In this document: in pieces, positions 34,701-42,319 of the stretch
How positions within the stretch are numbered: the stretch's first letter is position 1
Layout: each line of letters opens with the position of its first letter
Assembly (NCBI GenBank): GCA_022843175.1
Contig: JALHOE010000018.1
Span: 1-64,000 of the forward strand
Reading direction: 5' to 3'
Length of the DNA: 64,000 nt
Origin: Deltaproteobacteria bacterium
Lineage (GTDB): Bacteria > Myxococcota_A > Polyangia > Polyangiales > JADJMO01
Notes under the pieces: model-generated
Databases searched by the model: none
The model's input: only the letters and a program-made list of their open reading frames with translations
Told to the model about the DNA's origin: nothing
Program-made: the position numbers and the translations under genes

Positions 34701-34809
34701 GCTCAAGGACGGCAACGACTTCCACGTGATGGAGCAGGGAATCTGCCGCGGGCTTCACGACAACACCTGGTGCGGTGCGCAGGGGTACTGGGGTTATGCG
34801 TTTCCCTGA
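31756..34809 (+). CDS. secreted metzincin-type zinc protease
   Basis: A 1017-residue secreted protein. The signal peptide contains LWAIAIVLCASALTWSSRAQ. The zinc site HELGHTLGLTHSGH starts near residue 442 and fits HExxHxxGxxH, and a Met-turn LMNY lies near 479, so it is a metzincin. Ahead of this is a calcium-binding TSP3-type stretch (DTDGDGVGPGLETE, DSDHDGLSDADE). The C-terminal 500 residues are beta-rich and contain several cysteine pairs. Codons 7-15 are made by a TCGG tetranucleotide repeat, which could shift the reading frame. ATG 31756 was chosen as the start of the signal peptide. The longer frame to 31672 adds nothing plausible. Confidence 0.88.
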   Translation: MGQVLARSVGRSVGRLWAIAIVLCASALTWSSRAQAARIVRNVSATRIFRTYAGLSLSHGTEYQFRTEASWPTDPFMYLLNWQNREVDNNDDSVPGSDLNSEITYAPPPGAAGTHYVVVRSYSTGSAGAGPVRWRSRPAGTSTWGSWSDLSSNAWFGGEIINVEADQDEYRTVLRPTMPDVASVRGTMDTVVYGISTNSWLSTVVAFNDDGDIGWLSQLHKPTASYIDKLLVGAYSVDGTTDVLANDLTGDTDGDGVGPGLETEAGLCDSSASCPFFINPRDSDHDGLSDADELFGAPYALNRDFAVHLPAWGANPRKKDIFIEQDYGTSLSSNPFTESDAVAMQAKFLSATEGEIKNLWGAGDGIALHFDVAANGDPCPSNRTLCGGWGAGGERTNTDAVHPSRTLHFRHFRLENGYGGKGGVPANHWFSGTDRLVFTAVHELGHTLGLTHSGHSSWDSSGTAFSDVVDGKPHYASLMNYAYNSWTPEEFSHGANTAVVDPANLAELSTYAFTTPADAGRLLYTASPGTSHKFWVTDTMNGTVDWNRDGYLGEAGAIRGTLPNATMGGYTHSLASVEVAPAANVGAATPDLAAYFPASRLYAFHANAVRDRISYRAAEHNGRSATGGCIVGGGRARSECHAVSDEFAGPAANGGVITAVAALQWQGAMVVVWRTSENKVWLNRAASWCSTATCDAGATRLGELREWLASPVLVADGDANSSDVELTPMYVSTAVSGGIYPASHPPSTDSELLAVFYTSNSAGSGEHRFRYQTDPTSATARFTAWSGARSVTVSGSPLSGDVAPGVTVWPARTNATDNNLRALGYACGYFPRIPVTAEGTRNVEMYCYDKGADAWSLLSGISSAASADRKPYVAFHALRYADGSVIDDRKGLFWVGDVRVDGARIRISDEVSEARPPLGGGRGLRFSDPLEKTTKTFLNTGVAVYADHDISAPKALGLYYYGDPEIKHLTLLGLFDGSFHAELKDGNDFHVMEQGICRGLHDNTWCGAQGYWGYAFP
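31773..31800 (+). repeat. TCGG tetranucleotide repeat in a signal peptide
   Basis: Six perfect TCGG units followed by TCGA lie within codons 6-15 of the protease gene and encode RSVGRSVGR. A unit of four bases is not a multiple of three, so gain or loss of one unit would put the protease out of frame. This is the arrangement of contingency loci. Confidence 0.85.
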
Positions 34810-34821
34810 GAGAGGCAGCCG

Positions 34822-35163
34822 ATGACTGGCAGCGATCGATTCAAAACTCTTGTCCTCGTGCTCCTCAGCGGCGTGGCGCTGATCGGGCCGCAGGGCGGTC
34901 ATTCAACGACTGCCCGCGCCGCGCCGGCGACGTCTTCCTCGACCAAGCCGCCGCCGCCGGATGCAGACCCGCGACGCCACACGGTGATCGACGCGTGCAC
35001 GCGCTCGGCATACGCGGAGCTGGCGACCGCCGCGGTCGGCCTGCGCGCGCTGCACGGCGCCGACCTTGTTGGGTTCGAGCGCGCGTACGCCGCGCGCAAG
35101 GCGGCGCTGGTGGGCGAGGCGGAGCTTCGAAAGCGCGGCTGCGCCCGCGCGAGGGAGGAGTAA
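34822..35163 (+). CDS. small secreted protein
   Basis: A 113-residue protein with an N-terminal hydrophobic segment, LVLVLLSGVALIGPQG, and a Pro-rich spacer. A helical domain follows with TVIDACTRSAYAELATAAVG and two cysteines. No family was recognised. It begins 12 bp after the protease gene with a purine-rich ribosome-binding site, and its TAA stop overlaps the ATG of the next gene. The three genes are one operon, so a helper role for the protease is possible but not shown. Confidence 0.7.
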   Translation: MTGSDRFKTLVLVLLSGVALIGPQGGHSTTARAAPATSSSTKPPPPDADPRRHTVIDACTRSAYAELATAAVGLRALHGADLVGFERAYAARKAALVGEAELRKRGCARAREE

Positions 35164-35651
35164 TGGCAAAGCAGGATCGGCGGGCGGCGGTCGCGCTCGG
35201 CAGCGTGCTGGTCATCGGCGCGCTCGCCGGCGCGATCGCCTTCCATGCATCATGCCTCGCCAGCGATCCGGCCGACGTCACCGACGCGGTGCCGGCCGAT
35301 ACCCCGACCGACGTCCCGTTCGATACCGCGGCCGTCGTCTCTGCCGACGCGGCGACCGACGCCGATGGCGAGACCGCGCGCAACGGCGACGGGTGGATCG
35401 ACGGCGAATATTGCCCCGATCCCTTTTTCCCGCCCCGCACCGACGGCTGTCCATGCGACCCGGGAAACGGCGCCGGCTGTCGGCCTGCGCAGGTCGGCAA
35501 GGTCTGCGATTACTACCTTGGCTGCACGACGTCCGCGCACCGCTTCACCTGCCAGTACGTCGAGAAATTCGAGATGGACGCCTATTACGGGTACCAGCAC
35601 AGCACCATCCCCTGCCCGTCGGACACCGGGGTAAGCGACGCGCGCGACTGA
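35163..35651 (+). CDS. small envelope protein with Asp/Thr linker and cysteine domain
   Basis: A 162-residue protein with one N-terminal membrane segment, AVALGSVLVIGALAGAIAF, and a cysteine shortly after (FHASC). A long Asp/Ala/Thr-rich linker follows, DVTDAVPADTPTDVPFDTAA. The C-terminal domain has cysteines in EYCPDPFFP, GCPCDPGNGAGCRPAQ, VCDYYLGCTTS and FTCQY. This is a common plan for myxobacterial surface proteins. It is coupled to the preceding gene and ends the protease operon. Confidence 0.75.
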   Translation: MAKQDRRAAVALGSVLVIGALAGAIAFHASCLASDPADVTDAVPADTPTDVPFDTAAVVSADAATDADGETARNGDGWIDGEYCPDPFFPPRTDGCPCDPGNGAGCRPAQVGKVCDYYLGCTTSAHRFTCQYVEKFEMDAYYGYQHSTIPCPSDTGVSDARD

Positions 35652-35680
35652 TCTCGTCGTTACGAGGGGATCTCTCACCG

Positions 35681-35850
35681 TCACTCCTTGAGTCGCGCGC
35701 GCTCCTCTTCGAGCTCCCTTTTCTTGAAGGCGCGCCGCCGAGCGCGTAGCCGATCGAGTTACCGAGCAACAACGCGCCGGAGATGAGATGACGTGCTCGG
35801 CCGTCATCGCTTGCTTCTTGAGATCCGCCTCGAGCTCGGGAGATCGAAGC
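35681..35850 (-). pseudogene. 3' remnant of an unidentified gene
   Basis: On the minus strand this reads LRSPELEADLKKQAMTAEHV, then after a frame change ISGALLLGNSIGYALGG, then after a second change AFKKRELEEERARLKE and a TGA at 35681-35683. The pieces join into one sensible protein end with a hydrophobic stretch and a charged helix, so it is a decayed gene 3' end with two frameshifts. No full copy is in the window and I cannot name it. Its 5' limit coincides with repeat copy B. Confidence 0.6.
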
Positions 35851-35940
35851 GTCTGCGTGGGATCCAGTCGGCGAGTTGACATAGGATCCCTTCTCCGATC
35901 TACACCCCGGACGGTCGGGCTACGCCGTCGCGTCTCTGTG
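35850..35940 (+). repeat. dispersed 108-bp repeat, copy B
   Basis: From ATCGAAGCGTCTGCG on, with the conserved second half GGATCCCTTCTCCGATC through GACGGTCGGGCTACGCCG to CGTCTCTGTG. The first part has diverged. It lies exactly between a decayed gene end on the minus strand and the truncated copy of the membrane protein gene, which starts three bases later. Confidence 0.85.
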
Positions 35941-35942
35941 AG

Positions 35943-36672
35943 GTGCTGCTCGGGATGTGCGTGGTCGGGTTCTTCGTCGAGCGGCGCCATCGCGCGATCG
36001 ACCGCTTCGCCCGCGGGTCGACGCTCGCGGTCCTCGCGGTCGCGCTCGCGTTCCTCGGGCTCTACCTCACCTTGCCGATGAACCTCTCCACCTGGTGGTT
36101 CGTCTATCCGCGCGAGTCCGTCGCGGCCTGCGTCGTGGCCCTCGCGCTGTGCCCGGATCTGCCGCGCGGGCCGGCGTTCCCGGCGATCGCGTTCGCGGCG
36201 ATCGCGTTCGCGACGGTGCGCCAGACCCGCGTCGTCACCGGCGCGTACCGAGCGTTCGACGGCGACACCGCGGACTTCCAGCGCATCGTGCAGCAGATCC
36301 CCGCCGCGCCGAAGCTCGCGTACCTGGTGTTCGATCACGAGGGCGGCCCGCGCGTCACGTCTCCGTGGGTGCACCTCCCGGCGTGGGTGCAGGCCGAGAA
36401 GGGCGGGTGGCTGATGTTCCACTTCGCGAGCTGGAACCAGTGGCCCGTGCAGTACCGATCGGGCAGCGACGCCGTGCCGCCGCCGACGCCGTTTCGCTTC
36501 GAGTGGATGCCCGAGCGATTTCAGGTGCTCAAGCACGGCCCGTTCTTTGACACGTTCCTCATCCGCAGCCCCTATTCGCGCGCGTCGCGCCTGGCGTGGG
36601 ATCCGTCGATCAAGTTCGTAGCCCGCGAGGGCAACTGGTGGCTCTATCGGCGAGAGCGCTAGCGCCTTCCGG
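35943..36672 (+). pseudogene. truncated copy 1 of the 29867 membrane protein gene
   Basis: Matches 30672-31400 at a constant offset of 5272 bp without indels and with roughly 98 percent identity. It covers the last 240 codons, the stop, and about ten bases beyond. It encodes the last membrane segments and the whole soluble domain. An ATG at 35943 keeps the frame open, so a 239-residue product is possible. With no N-terminal membrane body and a start created at the repeat junction, it is best called a gene fragment. Confidence 0.85.
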
Positions 36673-36861
36673 CCGGGCTCGCTCAACGTGCTCGTGCACT
36701 GGGGTTTCGGTTTGCCGGTGGGGTTGTTCCTCGCGTTCCGCGCGCAGCGCGGCGCCGTCGGTCTCCGGCTGGGACTGACCGCGGGCTGATCCTGATCGGC
36801 GCGTCGCTGCTCGCGCGGTTCGCGATCCTCACGCGACGGCTCGGACCTCGCGATGCTTGAA
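36673..36861 (+). pseudogene. relic of a membrane protein C-terminus
   Basis: Reads SLNVLVHWGFGLPVGLFLAF and RAQRGAVGLRLGL in one frame. After one frame change it reads LILIGASLLARFAILTRRLG, ending at a TGA near 36861. The two parts make two consecutive hydrophobic helices with charged ends, as at the C-terminus of multipass proteins such as the NrfD family. That family name is a guess. It is an orphan 3' end with a frameshift, directly after truncated copy 1. Confidence 0.45.
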
Positions 36862-36920
36862 GCGCTGCCATCGCTCGCCGATATTCACACCGCACCGATC
36901 ACGAGAGGGAGCGAAGACAC

Positions 36921-38066
36921 ATGAAGCGAGTCCTGATCCTCGGCGCCGGCTTCGGCGGCCTCGAGACCGCGACCGGCCTGGGTGCAGCCCTGGGCGATGG
37001 CTACGAAATCACGCTCGTCGACAAGCGCGATGCCTTCTACGTCGGCTTCGCGAAGATCGACGTGATGTTCGGTCATCGGAGCGAGGAGGCGGTGAGCTCG
37101 CGCTACACCGAGCTCGCGCTCGAGCGCGTTCGGTTCGTGAAGGCGGAGATCACCGCGATCGACCCCGACGCACGTCGCGTCGAGACGAGCGCGGGCGCGT
37201 TCGATTACGACTACCTCGTCGTCGCGCTCGGCGCCGACCTCAACCCCGGCGCGACGCCGGGCTTCCCCGAGAGCGGTGGGCACGAGTTCTACTCGATGGC
37301 GGGGGCTGTGCGCCTCGGTCCGGTGATGGAGTCGTTCTCCGAGGGGACGTTCGTGCTCGCGATCCTCGGCGCACCCTACAAGTGCCCGCCGGCGCCGTAC
37401 GAGGTCGCCTATCAGATTCACGATCGGTTTGTCGCGCGGGGCGTGCGCGATCGCATCACGATGAAGATGGTGATCCCCGGGCCGCGCCCCGTTCCGAACC
37501 CCGCCGTCGCAACCGCGCTCGAACAGCTGCTGCAGGAGCGCAACATCGAGCTCGTCACCAAGGCCTCGGTCTCGTCGGTCGACGCGGCGAACAAGAAGTT
37601 GGTGCTCGCCGATCGATCCATCGACTACGACCTGCTCGTCGGCGTACCGGTGCACGGCCCGCCCGCGGTCGTTCGTGCGTCGAAGCTCGTCGACAAGGGG
37701 TACATCGAGCCGAGCACGATCAATCTCGAGACCAAATACCCGGGCGTGTATGCGGTCGGCGACGTGACCAAGCTGCCGGTCGGAGACGCCGCCGTGCCGA
37801 AGGCCGGCGCGTTCGCGGAGGACGCGGCGCGCACGGTGGTCTCGGACATCCTCGTCAAAGAAGGGCTGCGAGACGCGCTCGTGAAGTTCGAGGCGCGCGG
37901 CACGTGCTACTTCGAGCTCGGGAGCGGCGCCGTCGGGAAGGTCAACGCGAACTACTACGGCGGCGACAAGCCGGTGATGACGCTCGACGGCCCGTCGGAC
38001 GAGTACATCGCGCAGAAGAAAGACTTCGAGTCGTCACGCCGCGGGCGCTGGTTCAAAACCCAGTAG
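36921..38066 (+). CDS. NDH-2/SQR-like FAD-dependent oxidoreductase
   Basis: A 381-residue two-dinucleotide-domain flavoprotein. The FAD fingerprint is MKRVLILGAGFGGLETATGL at the very N-terminus. LVVALGADLNPG and the C-terminal FAD site GVYAVGDVTKLPVGDAAVPK complete the pattern of NADH dehydrogenase type II and sulfide:quinone reductases. It has a single cysteine at YKCPPAPYE in the second domain, and no SQR-type triad is evident. The C-terminus is hydrophilic. The electron donor is uncertain. It starts at ATG 36921 after GAGGGAG. It stands alone in the rearranged zone but looks intact. Confidence 0.88.
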   Translation: MKRVLILGAGFGGLETATGLGAALGDGYEITLVDKRDAFYVGFAKIDVMFGHRSEEAVSSRYTELALERVRFVKAEITAIDPDARRVETSAGAFDYDYLVVALGADLNPGATPGFPESGGHEFYSMAGAVRLGPVMESFSEGTFVLAILGAPYKCPPAPYEVAYQIHDRFVARGVRDRITMKMVIPGPRPVPNPAVATALEQLLQERNIELVTKASVSSVDAANKKLVLADRSIDYDLLVGVPVHGPPAVVRASKLVDKGYIEPSTINLETKYPGVYAVGDVTKLPVGDAAVPKAGAFAEDAARTVVSDILVKEGLRDALVKFEARGTCYFELGSGAVGKVNANYYGGDKPVMTLDGPSDEYIAQKKDFESSRRGRWFKTQ

Positions 38067-38084
38067 CCGCAAGGCAGCTCACGA

Positions 38085-38208
38085 CCGATCAGCTCGGGCA
38101 CGCTGCGGACCTCGGCGCTCGCGCGCGCCGAACCGCCAAGATCTCCGCGAGCCCGGCTTCGACCGAGGTCTTGCCCACGTACCCGAGCTCGCGGCGCACC
38201 TTTGGGCT
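38085..38208 (-). pseudogene. relic of an NAD-dependent epimerase-like gene end
   Basis: The minus strand reads KVRRELGYVGKTSVEAGLAE followed by ILA, then a stop at about 38085. It resembles the usual C-terminal segment of NAD-dependent sugar epimerases, where an RELGY segment precedes an EGL helix. Only about 26 codons are recognisable and nothing upstream fits. The rest of the 270-bp gap up to the next gene at 38337 is without features. Confidence 0.35.
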
Positions 38209-38336
38209 CGCCGTCCTCGGACATGGAGCGGCGCTCGCACTCGTCGCCCTCACGACGTTGGCCGCGGACCACGCCCTCGATCTCGCCCTCCGAGCGGATC
38301 GTAACGCGCACCCGGGTGCTAGCCTGACTGTGAGGA

Positions 38337-41300
38337 ATGCTCGGCCCGTTCGAAGGCAACCACCGCTTCCGCATCATTCGGCTGCTGGGTGCTGGAGGCA
38401 TGGGAGTTGTCTACGAGGCGCACGACGTAGAGCGCAACCTCCGCGTTGCGCTCAAGACGGTGCAGGCTGCCCATCCGGGCGCGCTGCAGCGGTTCAAGCG
38501 TGAGTTCCGTGCGCTCACCGATCTCGCGCATCCGAACCTAGCGTCGCTCTACGAGCTGTTCATCGACGACGCCGTGCCGTTCTTCACGATGGAGCTCGTC
38601 GCGGGCGTCGACTTCCTGTCCTACATCCGACAGCTCGACGCCCCTGTGCGAGCCGACCCGGAGGCGAGCACCGTCTCCGGCGATTCGCGCAACCTCGTCG
38701 CCGCCGGGGACGCTGTCGCCACCGACCCGATCGGACACGCCGGGACCAGCCCGGCGATCGGGCGTCGCTACGCGCTCGACTTCGCCCGACTTCGCGATGC
38801 GCTGCGACAGCTGGCGCTTGGAATGCACGCCCTCCATGGCAGCGGGAAGCTGCACCGAGACCTGAAGCCCTCCAACGTGCTGGTCACGCGCGCAGGCAGA
38901 GTCGTGTTGCTCGACTTCGGACTGGTCGCCGACATCGATCCCTCGGGCGCGCATGGGACCGAGCTCGACGCGCTCGCGGGCACGGTCGAGTACATGTCGC
39001 CCGAGCAGGCGGCATGCACCGAGATCGCGGAGCCAACCGACTGGTACGCGTTCGGCACGATGCTCTACGAGGCCCTGACCGAACGGCTTCCGTACGAGGG
39101 TCCGCGCATCAAGATCCTCGTTGACAAGAACGAGTGCGACCCGGAGCCGCCGTCGCGCTTCTTCGCCGATGTGCCAGCCGATCTCGAGCGGCTCGCGATG
39201 GATCTCTTGCGACGCGATCCCGCGGCACGACCGAGCGGCCGTCGCGTGCTCGAAGCCCTCGGCGTCGAGAGGGCAACGGTCAGTGTCAGTGTGGGCCGGT
39301 CGTCCGCCCACGCAACGGCGACGGCGCCGTTCCTCGGGCGTGAAGAGCAAGTCGTCGCGCTCGCCAGGGCCTTCGAGCGCGTCCTTCAGGGCAACTCGGC
39401 GACGGTGCACGTGCGCGGTTCATCGGGCATGGGCAAGACCGCATTCGTGAAGCACGCGATCGACGAGATGTCGCGCGTCCGCGATGAAGTCGTGGTGCTG
39501 TCGGGGCGGTGCTACGAGCAGGAGTCGCTCGCCTTCAAGGCGCTCGACAGCGCCATCGACTCGCTCTCGCGTCACCTGCGATCGATGCGTCGAGAGCAGG
39601 TCGAGCCGCTGCTGCCGCGCCATGCACACGCGCTCGAGCGCGTGTTTCCGGTGCTTCGGCGCGTCGAGGGAATCGCGACCGCACCGGGTCGTGGCGCCGG
39701 GGACCGCGTCGATCCCCACGAGCTGCGGCGGCGCGCGTTCGCTGCCCTGCGCGACATGCTCACGCGCATGGCCATGCGCAGTCCCCTGATCGTTTGGATC
39801 GACGACCTGCAGTGGGGCGACGTGGACTCGGGCATGTTGCTCGGCGAGCTGCTGCGTCCGCCGGACCCGCCGCCCTTCCTGCTGATCGTCAGCTACCGGA
39901 GCGAGGCCGACGTCGACGTCGGATGCCTCGGAGCCCTGCGGCGGGTCGAGGAGGCGACATCCACGGTCACCCTCGATGTGCAGGCGCTTCCGCACGCCGA
40001 GGCACGCAAGCTCGCGGCGATGCTGCTCGCGTCGAAGGAGAGCTCCGACGAGCTGGTCGAGTCGATCGCGTCCGAGTCCTCGGGCAATCCGTTCCTACTC
40101 AGCGAGCTCGTTCGGTTCCACCAATCCGGAGTTGGGCTGAGGCGCTCGCTCTCCGGCAAGCTCCACCTCGAGGACGTGATCGAAGCACGCCTCTCGCAAT
40201 TCTCACCCGGCGCGCGCCGGGTTCTCGAGCTCGTCGCGATCGCGGGGCGGCCGCTCGCGCTCGAGGTCGCGGTAGCCGCGTCCGAGCTCGAGGCGCCTGC
40301 CGCGCGCGCGGCGATCGCGCAGCTTCGCTCGGCCCAGTTGCTTCGGAGCGCGCGCGCGAAGGAGCAGGAGGCCCTCGACACGTTCCACGACCGCATCCGC
40401 GAAACCGCGATCAAGCTGCTCGACCCCGAGGCCACCACCCAACGCCACGCTCGACTCGTCGCGGCGATGGCCGCATCGCGGAACCCCGACCCCGAACAGC
40501 TCGCGGTCCACTCCCTCGGCGCGGGCGATCGGGTGAGCGCGGGCGAGCATGCCGAACGTGCCGGCGAACAGGCAGTGTCACTGCTCGCCTTCGACCGCGG
40601 CGCCGAATGGTACGCCCGCGCGCTCGAGTGGCGCCCCGTCGACGGACCGGCCGCGGGTGAGCTTCGCCGTCGACGCGCGGACGCGCTCGCCAACGCCGGG
40701 CGCGGCGCAGAGGCGGGACGAGAGTATCTCGAAGCGGCGAGACTGCGTCAGGGCACCGACGACGCCGAGCTACGGCAACGCGCGTCGGAACAGTTTCTCA
40801 CGATCGGCTGCATGGACGAGGGCATCGACGTCGTGCGGAGCGTGCTCGAGGGCTTGGGCGAACGCTACCCGGGCACGACGGCGCGAACCCTGCTGCTGTT
40901 CGTCCTCACGAGCATCCTCGTGCGGCTTCGTGGGTTCGGATTCCGCTCGACCCCCGGCAACGCCGTCAACCCGCGCGAGCTGCACCGAGTCGACACGTTT
41001 CGGTCGGCAGAGAAGGGCCTCATCTTCACCGACACCCTCCGCGGCCGGTACTTCTCCAACCGAGCGACGCTCGCTGCGCTGCGCGTCGGAGAGCCCAATC
41101 GGGTGTTCGTCTCGCTCGGCCACACTCTGATGAATGTGTCCGCGAGCGGGACGCGGTCCCTACCTCGCGCGCAGAAGCTCGAGCGACTCGTCGACGATCT
41201 CGCGCATCAACTCAACAACCCACACCGAAACGCGCAGCGGAACTTCTCCGTCGGGTGGAGCCGCTACCTGCTGGGCAACTTCGAACGAGGGTTCGAGCTG

Positions 41301-42140
41301 CTCGATAAGGCGGACCAGCAGTTCCGTGAGCTCGCCGAGGTGTCGTATTGGGAGCGCGACAGCTCCCGCATCTTCCTGATTTCGTGTCTGTGGTTCCTCG
41401 GGCGCGTCCGCGAGCTCGGGTCGCGTGTCGCGGAGTACGGCGAGGACGCGGTGCGACGCGGCGACGGCTACATGAACGCGTTCCTGGCGAGCGGATATGC
41501 GAACGCGTCGTGGCTCGCTGCCGATGACCCGGCGCGCTGCATCCGCGAGGCGACGACCGTGTTCGAGCGTTGGCCGATCGTCGCCAACGACCTACAGCGG
41601 TACTACGCGATCGTCGCCTGCAGCCAGGCCGATCTCTATCTTGGCGACGCCGCGAGCGCGCTCGCGCGCATCGACGATTCGTGGCGACGGCTCTACTGGG
41701 GCATTCTCGCGCACGTGCAGCTGAGCCGCGTGCAAGCGCTTCACCTGCGCGCTCGTGCGGTCGTCGGTGTGCTCGCGAGCTCGCCCGATGACCTCGCGTT
41801 GCGCCGAGACGCAGAGCGCAGCGTGCGCCGAATCTCCCGTGAGCGGTTTCCCTGTGCGCGCGCGATGGCCGGCTCGCTCGAAGCCTCCCTCGAGCTCCTC
41901 GGCGGCCGCCGCGAGAGCGCTGCCGCACGGTTCGCCGAGGCCGCGAAGCTGTTCGATGAGGTCTCGATGGCGCTCTATGCAGCCGCGTGCCGATACCGGG
42001 AGGGCGAGGTCCGTGGCGGCGAGCAGGGCAACGCGCTGCGCGAAGCAGCCGAGACGTTCATGCGCGCCGAGACGATCAAGAACCCGCAGCGCATGGTGGA
42101 CATGCTCGTGCCCACACGCCCGAAGGGGAACGAGCCGTAG
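38337..42140 (+). CDS. Ser/Thr kinase fused to AAA/STAND-type ATPase
   Basis: A 1267-residue three-part signalling protein. An N-terminal kinase (1-320) has GAGGMGVVYEAHD, VALKTV, LHRDLKPSNVLV near 172, LLDFGLVADI and GTVEYMSPEQA. An ATPase domain starts at FLGREEQVVALARAF (near 331), with Walker A GSSGMGKTAF near 361 and Walker B LIVWIDDLQWGD. A long helical TPR-like C-terminal half of about 600 residues follows. This is the PknK-like or multi-domain kinase plan of myxobacteria. The C-terminal repeats probably bind a partner or ligand that gates the ATPase. It starts at ATG 38337 after TGAGGA. Repeat copy C lies 48 bp after the stop. Confidence 0.92.
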   Translation: MLGPFEGNHRFRIIRLLGAGGMGVVYEAHDVERNLRVALKTVQAAHPGALQRFKREFRALTDLAHPNLASLYELFIDDAVPFFTMELVAGVDFLSYIRQLDAPVRADPEASTVSGDSRNLVAAGDAVATDPIGHAGTSPAIGRRYALDFARLRDALRQLALGMHALHGSGKLHRDLKPSNVLVTRAGRVVLLDFGLVADIDPSGAHGTELDALAGTVEYMSPEQAACTEIAEPTDWYAFGTMLYEALTERLPYEGPRIKILVDKNECDPEPPSRFFADVPADLERLAMDLLRRDPAARPSGRRVLEALGVERATVSVSVGRSSAHATATAPFLGREEQVVALARAFERVLQGNSATVHVRGSSGMGKTAFVKHAIDEMSRVRDEVVVLSGRCYEQESLAFKALDSAIDSLSRHLRSMRREQVEPLLPRHAHALERVFPVLRRVEGIATAPGRGAGDRVDPHELRRRAFAALRDMLTRMAMRSPLIVWIDDLQWGDVDSGMLLGELLRPPDPPPFLLIVSYRSEADVDVGCLGALRRVEEATSTVTLDVQALPHAEARKLAAMLLASKESSDELVESIASESSGNPFLLSELVRFHQSGVGLRRSLSGKLHLEDVIEARLSQFSPGARRVLELVAIAGRPLALEVAVAASELEAPAARAAIAQLRSAQLLRSARAKEQEALDTFHDRIRETAIKLLDPEATTQRHARLVAAMAASRNPDPEQLAVHSLGAGDRVSAGEHAERAGEQAVSLLAFDRGAEWYARALEWRPVDGPAAGELRRRRADALANAGRGAEAGREYLEAARLRQGTDDAELRQRASEQFLTIGCMDEGIDVVRSVLEGLGERYPGTTARTLLLFVLTSILVRLRGFGFRSTPGNAVNPRELHRVDTFRSAEKGLIFTDTLRGRYFSNRATLAALRVGEPNRVFVSLGHTLMNVSASGTRSLPRAQKLERLVDDLAHQLNNPHRNAQRNFSVGWSRYLLGNFERGFELLDKADQQFRELAEVSYWERDSSRIFLISCLWFLGRVRELGSRVAEYGEDAVRRGDGYMNAFLASGYANASWLAADDPARCIREATTVFERWPIVANDLQRYYAIVACSQADLYLGDAASALARIDDSWRRLYWGILAHVQLSRVQALHLRARAVVGVLASSPDDLALRRDAERSVRRISRERFPCARAMAGSLEASLELLGGRRESAAARFAEAAKLFDEVSMALYAAACRYREGEVRGGEQGNALREAAETFMRAETIKNPQRMVDMLVPTRPKGNEP

Positions 42141-42188
42141 TCGAGGGCCGGTCGCAAGAGACGCTCAACAGAGACGACGAGTTGATGT

Positions 42189-42245
42189 AGCGACCTTCTC
42201 CGATCTACACCGCGGACGGTCGGGCCACGCCGTCGCGTCTCTGTG
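42189..42245 (+). repeat. dispersed 108-bp repeat, copy C (3' half)
   Basis: Only the second half is conserved: CGACCTTCTCCGATCTACAC, then GCGGACGGTCGGGCCACGCC, ending GTCTCTGTG. It begins shortly after the end of the kinase-ATPase gene and ends 75 bp before the next gene. The upstream half is replaced by unrelated sequence. Confidence 0.85.
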
Positions 42246-42286
42246 GGCGTCTGCCGCCGCTCGGTAGCGATTGGAGGCGCCGGCTC

Positions 42287-42302
42287 GGGGAGTCGACTCC
42301 CC
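42287..42302. promoter_or_regulatory. perfect 16-bp palindrome upstream of the 42320 gene
   Basis: GGGGAGTCGACTCCCC is a perfect palindrome centred about 25 bp before the GTG start at 42320. Its position fits an operator or a leader hairpin over the ribosome-binding region. No regulator gene is adjacent, so the function is inferred from symmetry alone. Confidence 0.35.
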
Positions 42303-42319
42303 TGGTACGCTCCGCGGCC

